Below, piece by piece: positions 41,420-49,685 of a DNA stretch of 64,000 nucleotides. Under the pieces are notes generated by a model, which saw only the letters and a list, made by a program, of their open reading frames with translations, was not told the origin of the DNA and made no database searches. Made by a program: the position numbers and the translations under genes. Each line of letters starts with the position of its first letter. The stretch's first letter is position 1. Source of the DNA: JAAFIP01 sp963775085 (GTDB taxonomy: Bacteria > Pseudomonadota > Gammaproteobacteria > Burkholderiales > Burkholderiaceae_C); assembly GCA_963775085.1 (NCBI GenBank), contig CAVZHO010000003.1, positions 124,001-188,000 on the forward strand. The letters run 5' to 3'.

Positions 41420-43114
41420 ATGGCAACAGCAACAATAGCAGCAGCAAACGCACCCGATACCGGGATGACTGCCACAGAGAAGAAGGTGATTTTTGCTTCT
41501 TCCCTGGGCACGGTGTTTGAGTGGTACGACTTTTATTTGTACGGTTCACTCGCCGCGATTATCGCGAAGCAGTTTTTCTCGGGCCTGGATCCATCCGCCG
41601 CCTACATTTTCGCCCTGTTGGCATTTGCCGCAGGCTTTCTGGTGCGTCCCTTCGGCGCGCTGGTGTTTGGCCGCTTGGGCGACATGATCGGCCGCAAGTA
41701 CACCTTTCTGATCACGATTGTGATCATGGGTACGGCCACCTTTATCGTCGGCTTGTTGCCCAGTTATGCCACGATTGGTATGGCGGCCCCCGTTATTTTG
41801 GTCGCCCTGCGCATGTTGCAAGGCTTGGCGCTCGGCGGTGAATACGGCGGTGCAGCTACCTACGTGGCCGAGCACTCGCCTAACGGCAAGCGCGGAGCCT
41901 ACACCTCGTGGATTCAAACTACCGCAACGCTGGGTCTGTTCCTGTCGCTGATGGTGATTTTGGGCACCCGCCAGTTGATTGGTGAGGCCGCCTTTGCAGA
42001 CTGGGGCTGGCGCGTGCCTTTCCTCGTTTCCATCTTGCTGTTGGCCATTTCGGTCTGGATCCGTTTGAGCATGAATGAGTCGCCTGCCTTCCAGAAAATG
42101 AAGTCCGAAGGTAAAACCTCCAAGGCGCCGTTGTCCGAGTCTTTCGGCGAATGGAAAAACCTCAAGATCGTGATCTTGGCCCTGCTCGGCTTGACCGCAG
42201 GTCAGGCCGTGGTCTGGTACACGGGTCAGTTCTACGCATTGTTCTTCCTGCAAACCATTGCCAAGGTAGACGGTGTCACCGCCAACCTGTTGATTGCTGC
42301 CTCGCTCGTGATCGGCACACCGTTCTTCATCATTTTTGGTACGTTGTCCGACAAGATTGGCCGCAAACCCATCATCATGCTGGGCTGCCTGCTAGGTGCG
42401 TTGAGCTACTTCACGGTCTTTCCGATGTTGATGGAATACGCCAACCCTGGCTTGAAAAAGGCCCAGGCTAACTCCAATGTGACGGTCACGGCAGATCCAG
42501 CTACCTGCTCGTTCCAGGGCAGCCCAATTGCACGCGAGATTGACTTCATCAGCTCCTGCGACCAGGCTAAACGGGTATTGGCACAAAACTACATTCCGTA
42601 CAAAAACGTTGCCGCTCCAGCCGGTACGCTCGCATCCATCTCCATTGGTACCACGACCATCCCTTCACTCAACACGACTCTGAACGACAAGCGCAACAGC
42701 TTCTCGGCTGACAGTGCCAAAGGGATTGCCGAGTTCAAGAAGAGCGTGTTGGCGGCAGCCAAGACGGCTGGGCTGACGGCAGCGGCGGATGACAAGTCCA
42801 TGAACAAGGGCATGATCCTGGCCATCCTGGTCTACCTGGTGATCCTGGTCACGATGGTCTACGGTCCGATCGCGGCCATGTTGGTCGAGTTGTTCCCCAC
42901 CCGCATTCGTTATACCTCGATGAGCCTGCCCTACCACATTGGTAACGGCTGGTTTGGTGGTCTGCTGCCGCCGTTTGCATTTGCCATGGTAGCCGCGACT
43001 GGTGACATCTACTACGGTCTGTGGTATCCCGTCATTGTGGCCGCAGGTACTTTCATCATAGGTATGATCTTCGTCAAAGAAACCAAAGACGTGGACATCT
43101 ACGCCAGAGACTAA
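41420..43114 (+). CDS. MFS transporter of the metabolite:H+ symporter type
   Basis: 564 residues from ATG 41420, which has a CAGGAG box; an upstream ATG is possible. Signatures of the MHS family are FEWYDFYLYGSLAAII and GRLGDMIGRKYTFL, plus GGEYGGAATYVAEHSPNGKR. A hydrophilic insert of about 115 residues (347-463) with two cysteines lies in a loop between membrane helices, making the protein longer than the usual 430. An organic acid or osmolyte substrate is likely. A terminator follows. Confidence 0.9.
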   Translation: MATATIAAANAPDTGMTATEKKVIFASSLGTVFEWYDFYLYGSLAAIIAKQFFSGLDPSAAYIFALLAFAAGFLVRPFGALVFGRLGDMIGRKYTFLITIVIMGTATFIVGLLPSYATIGMAAPVILVALRMLQGLALGGEYGGAATYVAEHSPNGKRGAYTSWIQTTATLGLFLSLMVILGTRQLIGEAAFADWGWRVPFLVSILLLAISVWIRLSMNESPAFQKMKSEGKTSKAPLSESFGEWKNLKIVILALLGLTAGQAVVWYTGQFYALFFLQTIAKVDGVTANLLIAASLVIGTPFFIIFGTLSDKIGRKPIIMLGCLLGALSYFTVFPMLMEYANPGLKKAQANSNVTVTADPATCSFQGSPIAREIDFISSCDQAKRVLAQNYIPYKNVAAPAGTLASISIGTTTIPSLNTTLNDKRNSFSADSAKGIAEFKKSVLAAAKTAGLTAAADDKSMNKGMILAILVYLVILVTMVYGPIAAMLVELFPTRIRYTSMSLPYHIGNGWFGGLLPPFAFAMVAATGDIYYGLWYPVIVAAGTFIIGMIFVKETKDVDIYARD

Positions 43115-43133
43115 TCCGTCACTAGGATGCTGA

Positions 43134-43166
43134 AGGCTCCCGCAGTTCTTGTGGGAGCCTTTTTTT
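43134..43166 (+). terminator. Rho-independent terminator after MFS gene
   Basis: AGGCTCCCGC, short loop, GTGGGAGCCT, then seven T. Confidence 0.88.
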
Positions 43167-43230
43167 ATGGATCTGCCACAAACGTGTATCCGTTAAAGTT
43201 TGTGGTGTGTTAAAAATTTAGGAGTTATGT

Positions 43231-43416
43231 ATGTGGAAAATTTTCTTGGGCTTTGTTATTTTTGCCGGCTTGGGTTTGTTCATGATCTTCAAAGGCGGCG
43301 ACAAAGTCGATATGGGCGGTGAAAAGCATGGAACCGATAGCCATACTGCTGCGCCCGCCGCCCTGCCAGCACCTGCGGCAGCGCCCGCATCGGCAGCTGC
43401 CAGCGCAGCCAAATAA
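43231..43416 (+). CDS. Small membrane-anchored Ala/Pro-rich protein
   Basis: 61 residues. One N-terminal membrane helix (WKIFLGFVIFAGLGLFMIF) is followed by a hydrophilic linker and a tail composed almost only of Ala and Pro. A TTAGGAG ribosome-binding site lies before the ATG. It has no recognised family. It lies 13 bp before the DUF4212 gene on the same strand and could belong to the symporter operon. Confidence 0.65.
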   Translation: MWKIFLGFVIFAGLGLFMIFKGGDKVDMGGEKHGTDSHTAAPAALPAPAAAPASAAASAAK

Positions 43417-43428
43417 TTGCTCTGAAAC

Positions 43429-43695
43429 ATGCCTGGCCTTTGCGACTCAGTCAATAGGTCGCGTGACTGGGTATGGAACAGACGCTTTATCGCGGTTTTG
43501 CTCTGGGCATGGCTCGCCGTCACTTTTATAGTGCCCTACTTTGCGCTGGATCTGCGTTTCAAACTACTGGGTTGGCCATTTAGCTTCTGGATGACAGCGC
43601 AAGGTACTTTGCTGGTGTACCTTGCCATTGTGGCCATCTATGGCTGGGTGATGAACCGTCGGGATGCACAAGCTGCTGCAAGCCCGCATGACTAA
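43429..43695 (+). CDS. DUF4212 small subunit of a sodium:solute symporter
   Basis: 88 residues with two membrane helices (FIAVLLWAWLAVTFIVPYFA and the region around GTLLVYLAIVAIYGWVMNRR). Small proteins of this family precede VC_2705-type SSS transporters and are presumed to be their subunits. The gene overlaps the symporter start by 8 bp, supporting a stoichiometric complex. Confidence 0.88.
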   Translation: MPGLCDSVNRSRDWVWNRRFIAVLLWAWLAVTFIVPYFALDLRFKLLGWPFSFWMTAQGTLLVYLAIVAIYGWVMNRRDAQAAASPHD

Positions 43696-45778
43696 GCCAA
43701 CGCAAGACAGCGCCTGGAGTCCGCGCGAGTTTGAAAAACAATTGCACAAGGCGTATGGTTGGTATACCTTGGGGGTATTGCTGTTCATTGCTTTGCTTGC
43801 ATGGCTGGAGCAAAGGGGCTTGCGCCGTGAGTGGATAGGCGGCAGCTTCCTGATGGCCACGATTGCGGTGTACGCCGCCATCGGCGTACTGTGCCGCACG
43901 GCCGATATGAACGAATACTACGTGGCAGGCAGGCGCATACCGGCCATGTTCAACGGCATGGCGGCGGCTGCCGATTGGTTGTCGGCCGCCTCATTCGTCG
44001 GCTTGGCAGGCACTTTGTATCTGGGCGGCTATGCGGGGCTGGCCTTTATCCTGGGATGGACCGGGGGCTTTTGCTTGCTGGCCTTGCTGGTGGTGCCCTA
44101 TTTGCGTAAGTTTGGTCAGTACACCGTGGCGGATTTTTTTGCCGCGCGCTACGGCGGGCGCGCACCGCGCACCATGGCAGCTGTCGCGGCCATCCTATGC
44201 TCATTCGTGTATTTGGTAGCGCAAATCTACGCGGTCGGGTTGATCAGTTCACGGCTCACCGGTATTGCTTTTGAAATTGGGATTTTTTTGGGATTGGGCG
44301 GCGTGCTGCTGTGCTCCTTCTTGGGCGGCATGCGCGCCATTACCTGGACGCAGGTGGCGCAGTACATCGTGATGGTGATTGCATTCACCGTGCCCGTGGT
44401 GTGGTTATCGGTCAAGCAAACCGGTTCGCCCCTGCCGCAATGGGTGGCGGGTTTGCAGTTGGAAAAAGTGACGCAACGTGAAGCGCAGTTATTACAAGAT
44501 CCCAGGGAATTGCAAGTGCGGGAGATTTACCGCAAACGCGCACAAGAGCTGGATGCCAAACTGGCCCAGCCTGCGCAGGCGCTGGTGCAAGAGCGTGGTC
44601 AGGCAGCACGTAAAGTGGCCGAGCTCAAAGCAGCCAACGCCCCCGTGCGCGAAATCGCGGGTGCAGAAAAAGCCTTGGCCGGCGTGACCCGCGACGACAA
44701 GAAAGCTATCGTCACCTGGGAGCAAGCGCGTGCAGTGGCACAAAACAAAGCCAAGCCTTTATCCGGAATGCCGCGCCATGCCAATGAGTACAGTGGCAAT
44801 CCCAAGGGGGATGCGGCTGAGCGAGAGGCGTTTAAGGTGTCGCGCAATAACTTTTTAGCGCTCATTTTTTGCCTGGTGCTCGGCACAGCCGCGCTGCCGC
44901 ATGTGATCACACGCTACTACACCACCCCCAGTGTCCGGGAAGCTCGCAGTGCCGCCACATGGTCATTGTTTTTTATCTTGATCATCTACCTTACCCTGCC
45001 CGCATTGGTCATTTTGGTGAAATACGAAATTTTTCAGAACCTGGTGGGCCTGCCGTTTGACAAGCTCCCCGCCTGGATTGCTCAATGGAATAAGGTCGAT
45101 GCCAGTTTGATTTCGGTGGTGGACATTAACCAAGACGGCTTCTTGCAGCTGGGTGAAATGACCATTGGCAGCGACATCCTCATGCTGGCCATGCCTGAGA
45201 TTGCAGGTTTGCCCTATGTGATAGCCGCCCTGGTGGCAGCGGGTGGGTTGGCCGCTGCACTGTCAACCGCCGATGGTTTGCTGCTGACGATAGCCAGTGC
45301 CATGTCCCACGATATGTATTACAAAATGCTGGCCCCTCAGGCGTCTACTTTCCGTCGAGTCACGATATCCAAAGTGCTCTTGCTGATGGTGGCTTTGGCG
45401 GCGGCGTATGCTGCCGCTCAAAAACCGGGCGATATCGTGTTTATGGTCACTGCAGCCTTTTCGTTGGCCGCCTCGGTATATTTCCCAGCACTGGTGATGG
45501 GTATTTTCTGGAAGCGGGCTACAGGCTGGGGGGCTATTGCGGGCATGTGGACAGGATTTGCCGTCACGCTGTACTACATGGTGGTGAATCAGCCCTGGCT
45601 CAGAGCCGTCTTCTCCATCGAATCTCCCGTCGCGCTGTGGTGGGATATTCAGCCACTGGCTGCAGGGGTGTTTGGCGTGCCCGCAGGCTTGTGTGTATTG
45701 GTATTGGTGAGCTGTCTGGGCCCCGCGTCCAGCTCACCGCAGCAAGCCTTTGTGGATGGCATTCGCAGCGGCGTGTAG
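43688..45778 (+). CDS. Sodium:solute symporter (SSS family, VC_2705-like)
   Basis: 696 residues from ATG 43688. The SSS core (YYVAGRRIPAMFNGMAAAAD, GGLAAALSTADGLLLTIASA) is intact. Two insertions enlarge it. A charged, coiled-coil-prone stretch lies at about 257-380. A perfect EF-hand-like loop, DINQDGFLQLGE, lies at 479-490. It imports an organic acid such as acetate, or a similar solute, with sodium; the substrate is inferred from family. It forms an operon with the DUF4212 gene. Confidence 0.92.
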   Translation: MTKPTQDSAWSPREFEKQLHKAYGWYTLGVLLFIALLAWLEQRGLRREWIGGSFLMATIAVYAAIGVLCRTADMNEYYVAGRRIPAMFNGMAAAADWLSAASFVGLAGTLYLGGYAGLAFILGWTGGFCLLALLVVPYLRKFGQYTVADFFAARYGGRAPRTMAAVAAILCSFVYLVAQIYAVGLISSRLTGIAFEIGIFLGLGGVLLCSFLGGMRAITWTQVAQYIVMVIAFTVPVVWLSVKQTGSPLPQWVAGLQLEKVTQREAQLLQDPRELQVREIYRKRAQELDAKLAQPAQALVQERGQAARKVAELKAANAPVREIAGAEKALAGVTRDDKKAIVTWEQARAVAQNKAKPLSGMPRHANEYSGNPKGDAAEREAFKVSRNNFLALIFCLVLGTAALPHVITRYYTTPSVREARSAATWSLFFILIIYLTLPALVILVKYEIFQNLVGLPFDKLPAWIAQWNKVDASLISVVDINQDGFLQLGEMTIGSDILMLAMPEIAGLPYVIAALVAAGGLAAALSTADGLLLTIASAMSHDMYYKMLAPQASTFRRVTISKVLLLMVALAAAYAAAQKPGDIVFMVTAAFSLAASVYFPALVMGIFWKRATGWGAIAGMWTGFAVTLYYMVVNQPWLRAVFSIESPVALWWDIQPLAAGVFGVPAGLCVLVLVSCLGPASSSPQQAFVDGIRSGV

Positions 45779-45921
45779 CCTTATAACTCACTGGTTGAGC
45801 GATTTGTCACGGATATGAGGGCTTGAACCTATAGCGCAGGCATGGTATTTTGTGTCAAACTGCTCGGTTGGTATCGCCATGCCCATGGTGAACCGTCCAT
45901 AGACCCAATAGACACAGATGT

Positions 45922-46413
45922 ATGAAACACAGAAAAACCGAGCTAGGCAAAGAGGCATTTAAAGGTAGAAATGTCAGCTTGAGCGTGCCCCAACGCTCCG
46001 CTTTGATCATGTTTGATGGTGCCAAGGAAGACGCAGCCATTTTGCAGGCGCTGTCCGTGATGGGATTGAAAGCCGAAGATATTGATTTTCTGGTGCAGTC
46101 CGGTTTGATCGAATCCGCTGATGGTCCGCAGTCCGCCGTATCAGCTGTGGCCAAAAGGGGGGATACTGAGGCCGCTTCACCAGCAACGGTGGCCAGTGCG
46201 CCTGCAAGCACACTCACGGAGCAAGAACTCTACCAGCGCGCCTACCCCATCGCCACCAAGCTGACCGCGGGTTTGGGTTTGCGTGGTTTCCGCTTGAATA
46301 TGTCGGTGGAGGGGGCCTCTGGTTATAAAGACTTGCTGGAGTTGGCACCCAAAATTCAAGCCGCCGTGGGCGATGAAAAGTTTGCCGCACTGGCCAGAGC
46401 ACTCAAAGCCTAA
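45922..46413 (+). CDS. Conserved hypothetical protein
   Basis: 163 residues, soluble. The N-terminal half is basic then mixed (RNVSLSVPQRSALIMFDGAK). The middle is Ala-rich and low complexity. The C-terminal part (KLTAGLGLRGFRLNMSVEGA) looks like a compact domain. No recognised motif. It lies alone between the symporter and uvrA genes. Confidence 0.6.
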   Translation: MKHRKTELGKEAFKGRNVSLSVPQRSALIMFDGAKEDAAILQALSVMGLKAEDIDFLVQSGLIESADGPQSAVSAVAKRGDTEAASPATVASAPASTLTEQELYQRAYPIATKLTAGLGLRGFRLNMSVEGASGYKDLLELAPKIQAAVGDEKFAALARALKA

Positions 46414-46499
46414 TCAGGCCTTCTAAATTTGGCCTTACGCTGCCGTGGCCGCGGGTGAGTGACTAGAATCTTCGGGTCACCCACCTAACGAGACAAGCT

Positions 46500-49400
46500 A
46501 TGACGCAGGGAACCATCCGCATACGCGGAGCACGCCAACACAATCTCAAAAACCTCGATCTAGACATCCGCACGGGTGAACTCACCGTGGTCACCGGCCC
46601 CAGCGGTTCGGGCAAATCCAGCCTGGTGTTTGACACTCTGTTTGCCGAGGGCCAGCGCCGCTATGTAGAAACTTTTTCTGCGTATGCCCGCCAGTTTATG
46701 GACCGCATGGACAAACCCGCAGTAGATCGGGTAGACGGCGTGCCCCCGGCCATTGCCATTGACCAAACCAACCCGGTACGCTCGTCCCGCTCCACCGTGG
46801 GCACCATGACCGAGATCAACGACCATTTGAAGCTGCTGTTTGCGCGCCTGGCTAATTTGTACGATTCACAAACCGCGCTGCCCGTGCAGCACGATACCGC
46901 AGAGACGATTTATGCGCAGATGCTGGCGCGCTGCCCGTCTGCCGACACGCGGGTGGTGCTGACCTTTCCGGTCGAGCTGCCCGCCAGCACGTCTGCGGAT
47001 GAAGTGGCACAGTGGTTATCTGCCAGCGGTTTTACCCGTGTGCAGGCCGAGCGCGAAATTGCCACGCCCGCCGGGCCGCGCAAGGTGCTGGATGTGGTGG
47101 CGGATCGCTTTAAGTTACTGGGCGCGGAGAAGGTACGGGTGATGGAGGCGATTGAGTTGGCGCTGAAGCGGGGGGGTGGGCGGGTGATGGTGTATGTGTT
47201 GGGGTCAGATGCACGTTCAGAGCATCGCAGCTCCGAACCGGATGAAAAGGGGTCAGAGCCCAATTTCGTACCCGCGTCAATTGCGCCGGAAACGCTGCGT
47301 CCTGAATTGGGATCTGACCCCATTTCATCCTCAGACCTCGCGACATCCATTGTTTCCGCTCCAGCCATTACTGAAAATCAAACGGTATGGAAATTCTCCA
47401 CCGGCCTGCACTGCCCCGAGAGCGACATCCGCTACGCGCAGCCTACGCCCAGTCTGTTCTCGTTCAATTCGGCCAACGGTGCCTGCGCACAGTGCAAGGG
47501 ATTTGGCCGCGTAATAGGCGTGGACTACGGCCTGGTCATCCCCAATGAAAAACTCACCCTGCGCGCGGGTGCCATCAAGGTCATGCAAACCCCCGCTTGG
47601 CAGGAGTGTCAGGACGATCTGATGCGCCATGCTGAAGCGGCGGGCATACCGCGCGACACCGCCTGGAACAAGCTCACCCCCGAGCAAAAGCACTGGGTGA
47701 TTGACGGCAACCCCAACTACAAAGAAGGCCAATGGGGCAAGATGTGGTACGGCGTAAAGCGCTTTTTTGCCTATCTGGAGACCAAGTCCTACAAGATGCA
47801 CATACGGGTGCTGCTGTCCAAGTACCGCAGCTACACCACCTGCCCGGTGTGCGCTGGCGCGCGCCTGAAAACTGATGCGCTGATCTGGCGCGTGGGCACC
47901 AAAGCGCAGGCCGATGCAGTGATGCCGCCCGCCAAACGCCTGCTGCCCCAGGGCGTGCAATGGACGCGCACGCAGCTAGAGAGCTTGCCCGGCCTGTGCT
48001 TGTTTGACCTGATGCAATTGCCGATAGATAAGCTGCGGCAATTTTTTGACTCCCTGCAAACGCAAAGCCAACTCGCCACAGCCAGCAGCGAGGCGCAGGC
48101 CAGGGGCGGCAAGGCACAGGCAAAAGACGGCAACGCACAAGCGCTGAAATTGCTGCTAGACGAAATTTGCACCCGCCTGAAATACCTGTGCGACGTAGGC
48201 ATCGGCTACCTCACGCTTGACCGCCAAAGCCGCACGCTCAGTGGTGGCGAGGTGCAGCGCATCAACCTCACCACCGCTTTAGGCACCTCGCTGGTCAACA
48301 CCCTGTTTGTTTTGGACGAGCCCAGCATCGGCCTGCACCCGCGTGATATGGACCGCATCACCGAGGCCATGCTGCGGCTGCGCGATGCGGGCAACACGCT
48401 GGTCGTGGTAGAGCACGACCCGGCGGTCATGCTGGCGGCAGACCGCGTGATCGACATGGGCCCCGGCCCCGGCGAGCGCGGCGGCTCCATCGTGTTTGAC
48501 GGCACGCCAGACCAGTTGCGCGATGCGCCTACGCTCACAGGCGACTACCTCGGAGGGCGCAAGCAAATTGGCATGGGCTTTAAACGCTTGGTCAGTGACA
48601 ACACCGCGCGTTTGATACTGGAAGGCGCAACCCAGCACAATCTGAAAAACGTGTCGGTAGACATCCCCTTGCAGCGCCTGGTGTGCGTGACCGGCGTGAG
48701 CGGCTCGGGTAAATCCACCCTGATCCAAGACGTACTGGCCCCCGCGCTGATGCGCCACTTTGGCAAAGCGACGGAGACCCCCGGAGCCCACAGCCGCCTG
48801 ATGGGCGCAGAGCAACTGAGTGATGTGGTGTTTGTCGACCAGTCCCCCATTGGCAAAACCGCCCGTTCCAACCCTGCCAGCTACGTGGGCGCATGGGATG
48901 CCATGCGCGAGATTTTTGCCAACGCGCCGTTGAGCAGGCAACGCAGCTACACCGCCAGCAAATTCAGTTTTAACGGCGGCGACGGCCGCTGCCCCACCTG
49001 CGGCGGCTCGGGCTTTGAGCATGTGGAGATGCAGTTTTTAAGCGATGTGTACTTGCGCTGCCAGGACTGCGATGGCAAGCGCTACCGGCCTGAGGTTTTG
49101 GAAGTGAAGGTCGAGCGTCGCGGCCAGCATGTGAACGTGGCCGATGTATTGAACCTAACCGTCAGCGAAGCTGCCGCCCTGTTTGCGCAAGACCGCGACG
49201 TGATCCGTGCGCTGCAACCCATCGTCGACGTGGGCCTGGAATATGTGAAGCTAGGCCAGCCCGTGCCTACGCTGTCGGGAGGCGAGGCGCAGCGCCTCAA
49301 GCTGGCAGGTTTTTTGGCCGGTGCCGCCAAGTCTGCCACCGCCAGCCGCCAAACCCTGGCCAATAAAGGCACGCTATTTCTATTTGACGAGCCTACCACC

Positions 49401-49685
49401 GGCCTGCATTTTGAAGACATCACCAAGCTCATGCGCGCCCTGCGCAAGCTGATGGACGTAGGCCATTCGCTGCTCATCATCGAACACAACCTGGACGTGA
49501 TCCGCGCCAGTGACTGGCTGATTGACCTCGGCCCCGAGGGCGGTGAAGCAGGCGGGCAAGTGTGCGCCATGGGCACGCCCGACGAAGTGAAGCAGCACCC
49601 TAGCTCGCACACCGGCAAGCGCACTGCGCGACTACGACGCGGCCATGGGCTTGGGCGAAAACGTGGTGAGAGAGAAGGGGAGTAA
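46500..49685 (+). CDS. uvrA: UvrA-type excinuclease ATPase, first half of a tandem fusion
   Basis: 1061 residues. Both ABC ATPase units are present, with Walker A sites in GPSGSGKSS and GVSGSGKST, signature LSGGEVQRINL and LSGGEAQRLKL, and zinc-finger CxxC pairs (CAQCKGFG, CPTCGGSGF). Residues about 234-275 are a repeat-encoded insertion. The frame ends in a nonsense tail (RTARLRRGHGLGRKRGEREG). Dropping one C near 49620 instead gives GKALRDYDAAMGLGENVV, which joins the next ORF. It recognises DNA lesions for nucleotide excision repair. Confidence 0.9.
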   Translation: MTQGTIRIRGARQHNLKNLDLDIRTGELTVVTGPSGSGKSSLVFDTLFAEGQRRYVETFSAYARQFMDRMDKPAVDRVDGVPPAIAIDQTNPVRSSRSTVGTMTEINDHLKLLFARLANLYDSQTALPVQHDTAETIYAQMLARCPSADTRVVLTFPVELPASTSADEVAQWLSASGFTRVQAEREIATPAGPRKVLDVVADRFKLLGAEKVRVMEAIELALKRGGGRVMVYVLGSDARSEHRSSEPDEKGSEPNFVPASIAPETLRPELGSDPISSSDLATSIVSAPAITENQTVWKFSTGLHCPESDIRYAQPTPSLFSFNSANGACAQCKGFGRVIGVDYGLVIPNEKLTLRAGAIKVMQTPAWQECQDDLMRHAEAAGIPRDTAWNKLTPEQKHWVIDGNPNYKEGQWGKMWYGVKRFFAYLETKSYKMHIRVLLSKYRSYTTCPVCAGARLKTDALIWRVGTKAQADAVMPPAKRLLPQGVQWTRTQLESLPGLCLFDLMQLPIDKLRQFFDSLQTQSQLATASSEAQARGGKAQAKDGNAQALKLLLDEICTRLKYLCDVGIGYLTLDRQSRTLSGGEVQRINLTTALGTSLVNTLFVLDEPSIGLHPRDMDRITEAMLRLRDAGNTLVVVEHDPAVMLAADRVIDMGPGPGERGGSIVFDGTPDQLRDAPTLTGDYLGGRKQIGMGFKRLVSDNTARLILEGATQHNLKNVSVDIPLQRLVCVTGVSGSGKSTLIQDVLAPALMRHFGKATETPGAHSRLMGAEQLSDVVFVDQSPIGKTARSNPASYVGAWDAMREIFANAPLSRQRSYTASKFSFNGGDGRCPTCGGSGFEHVEMQFLSDVYLRCQDCDGKRYRPEVLEVKVERRGQHVNVADVLNLTVSEAAALFAQDRDVIRALQPIVDVGLEYVKLGQPVPTLSGGEAQRLKLAGFLAGAAKSATASRQTLANKGTLFLFDEPTTGLHFEDITKLMRALRKLMDVGHSLLIIEHNLDVIRASDWLIDLGPEGGEAGGQVCAMGTPDEVKQHPSSHTGKRTARLRRGHGLGRKRGEREGE
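47201..47321 (-). repeat. GGGGTCAGA hairpin repeat, copy A (in frame in uvrA)
   Basis: Core 47249-47321: GGGGTCAGAGCCCAATT, a 38-bp spacer, AATTGGGATCTGACCCC. An extra half site GGGGTCAGAT is at 47201-47210. The spacer matches copy C when reverse-complemented. Confidence 0.85.
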
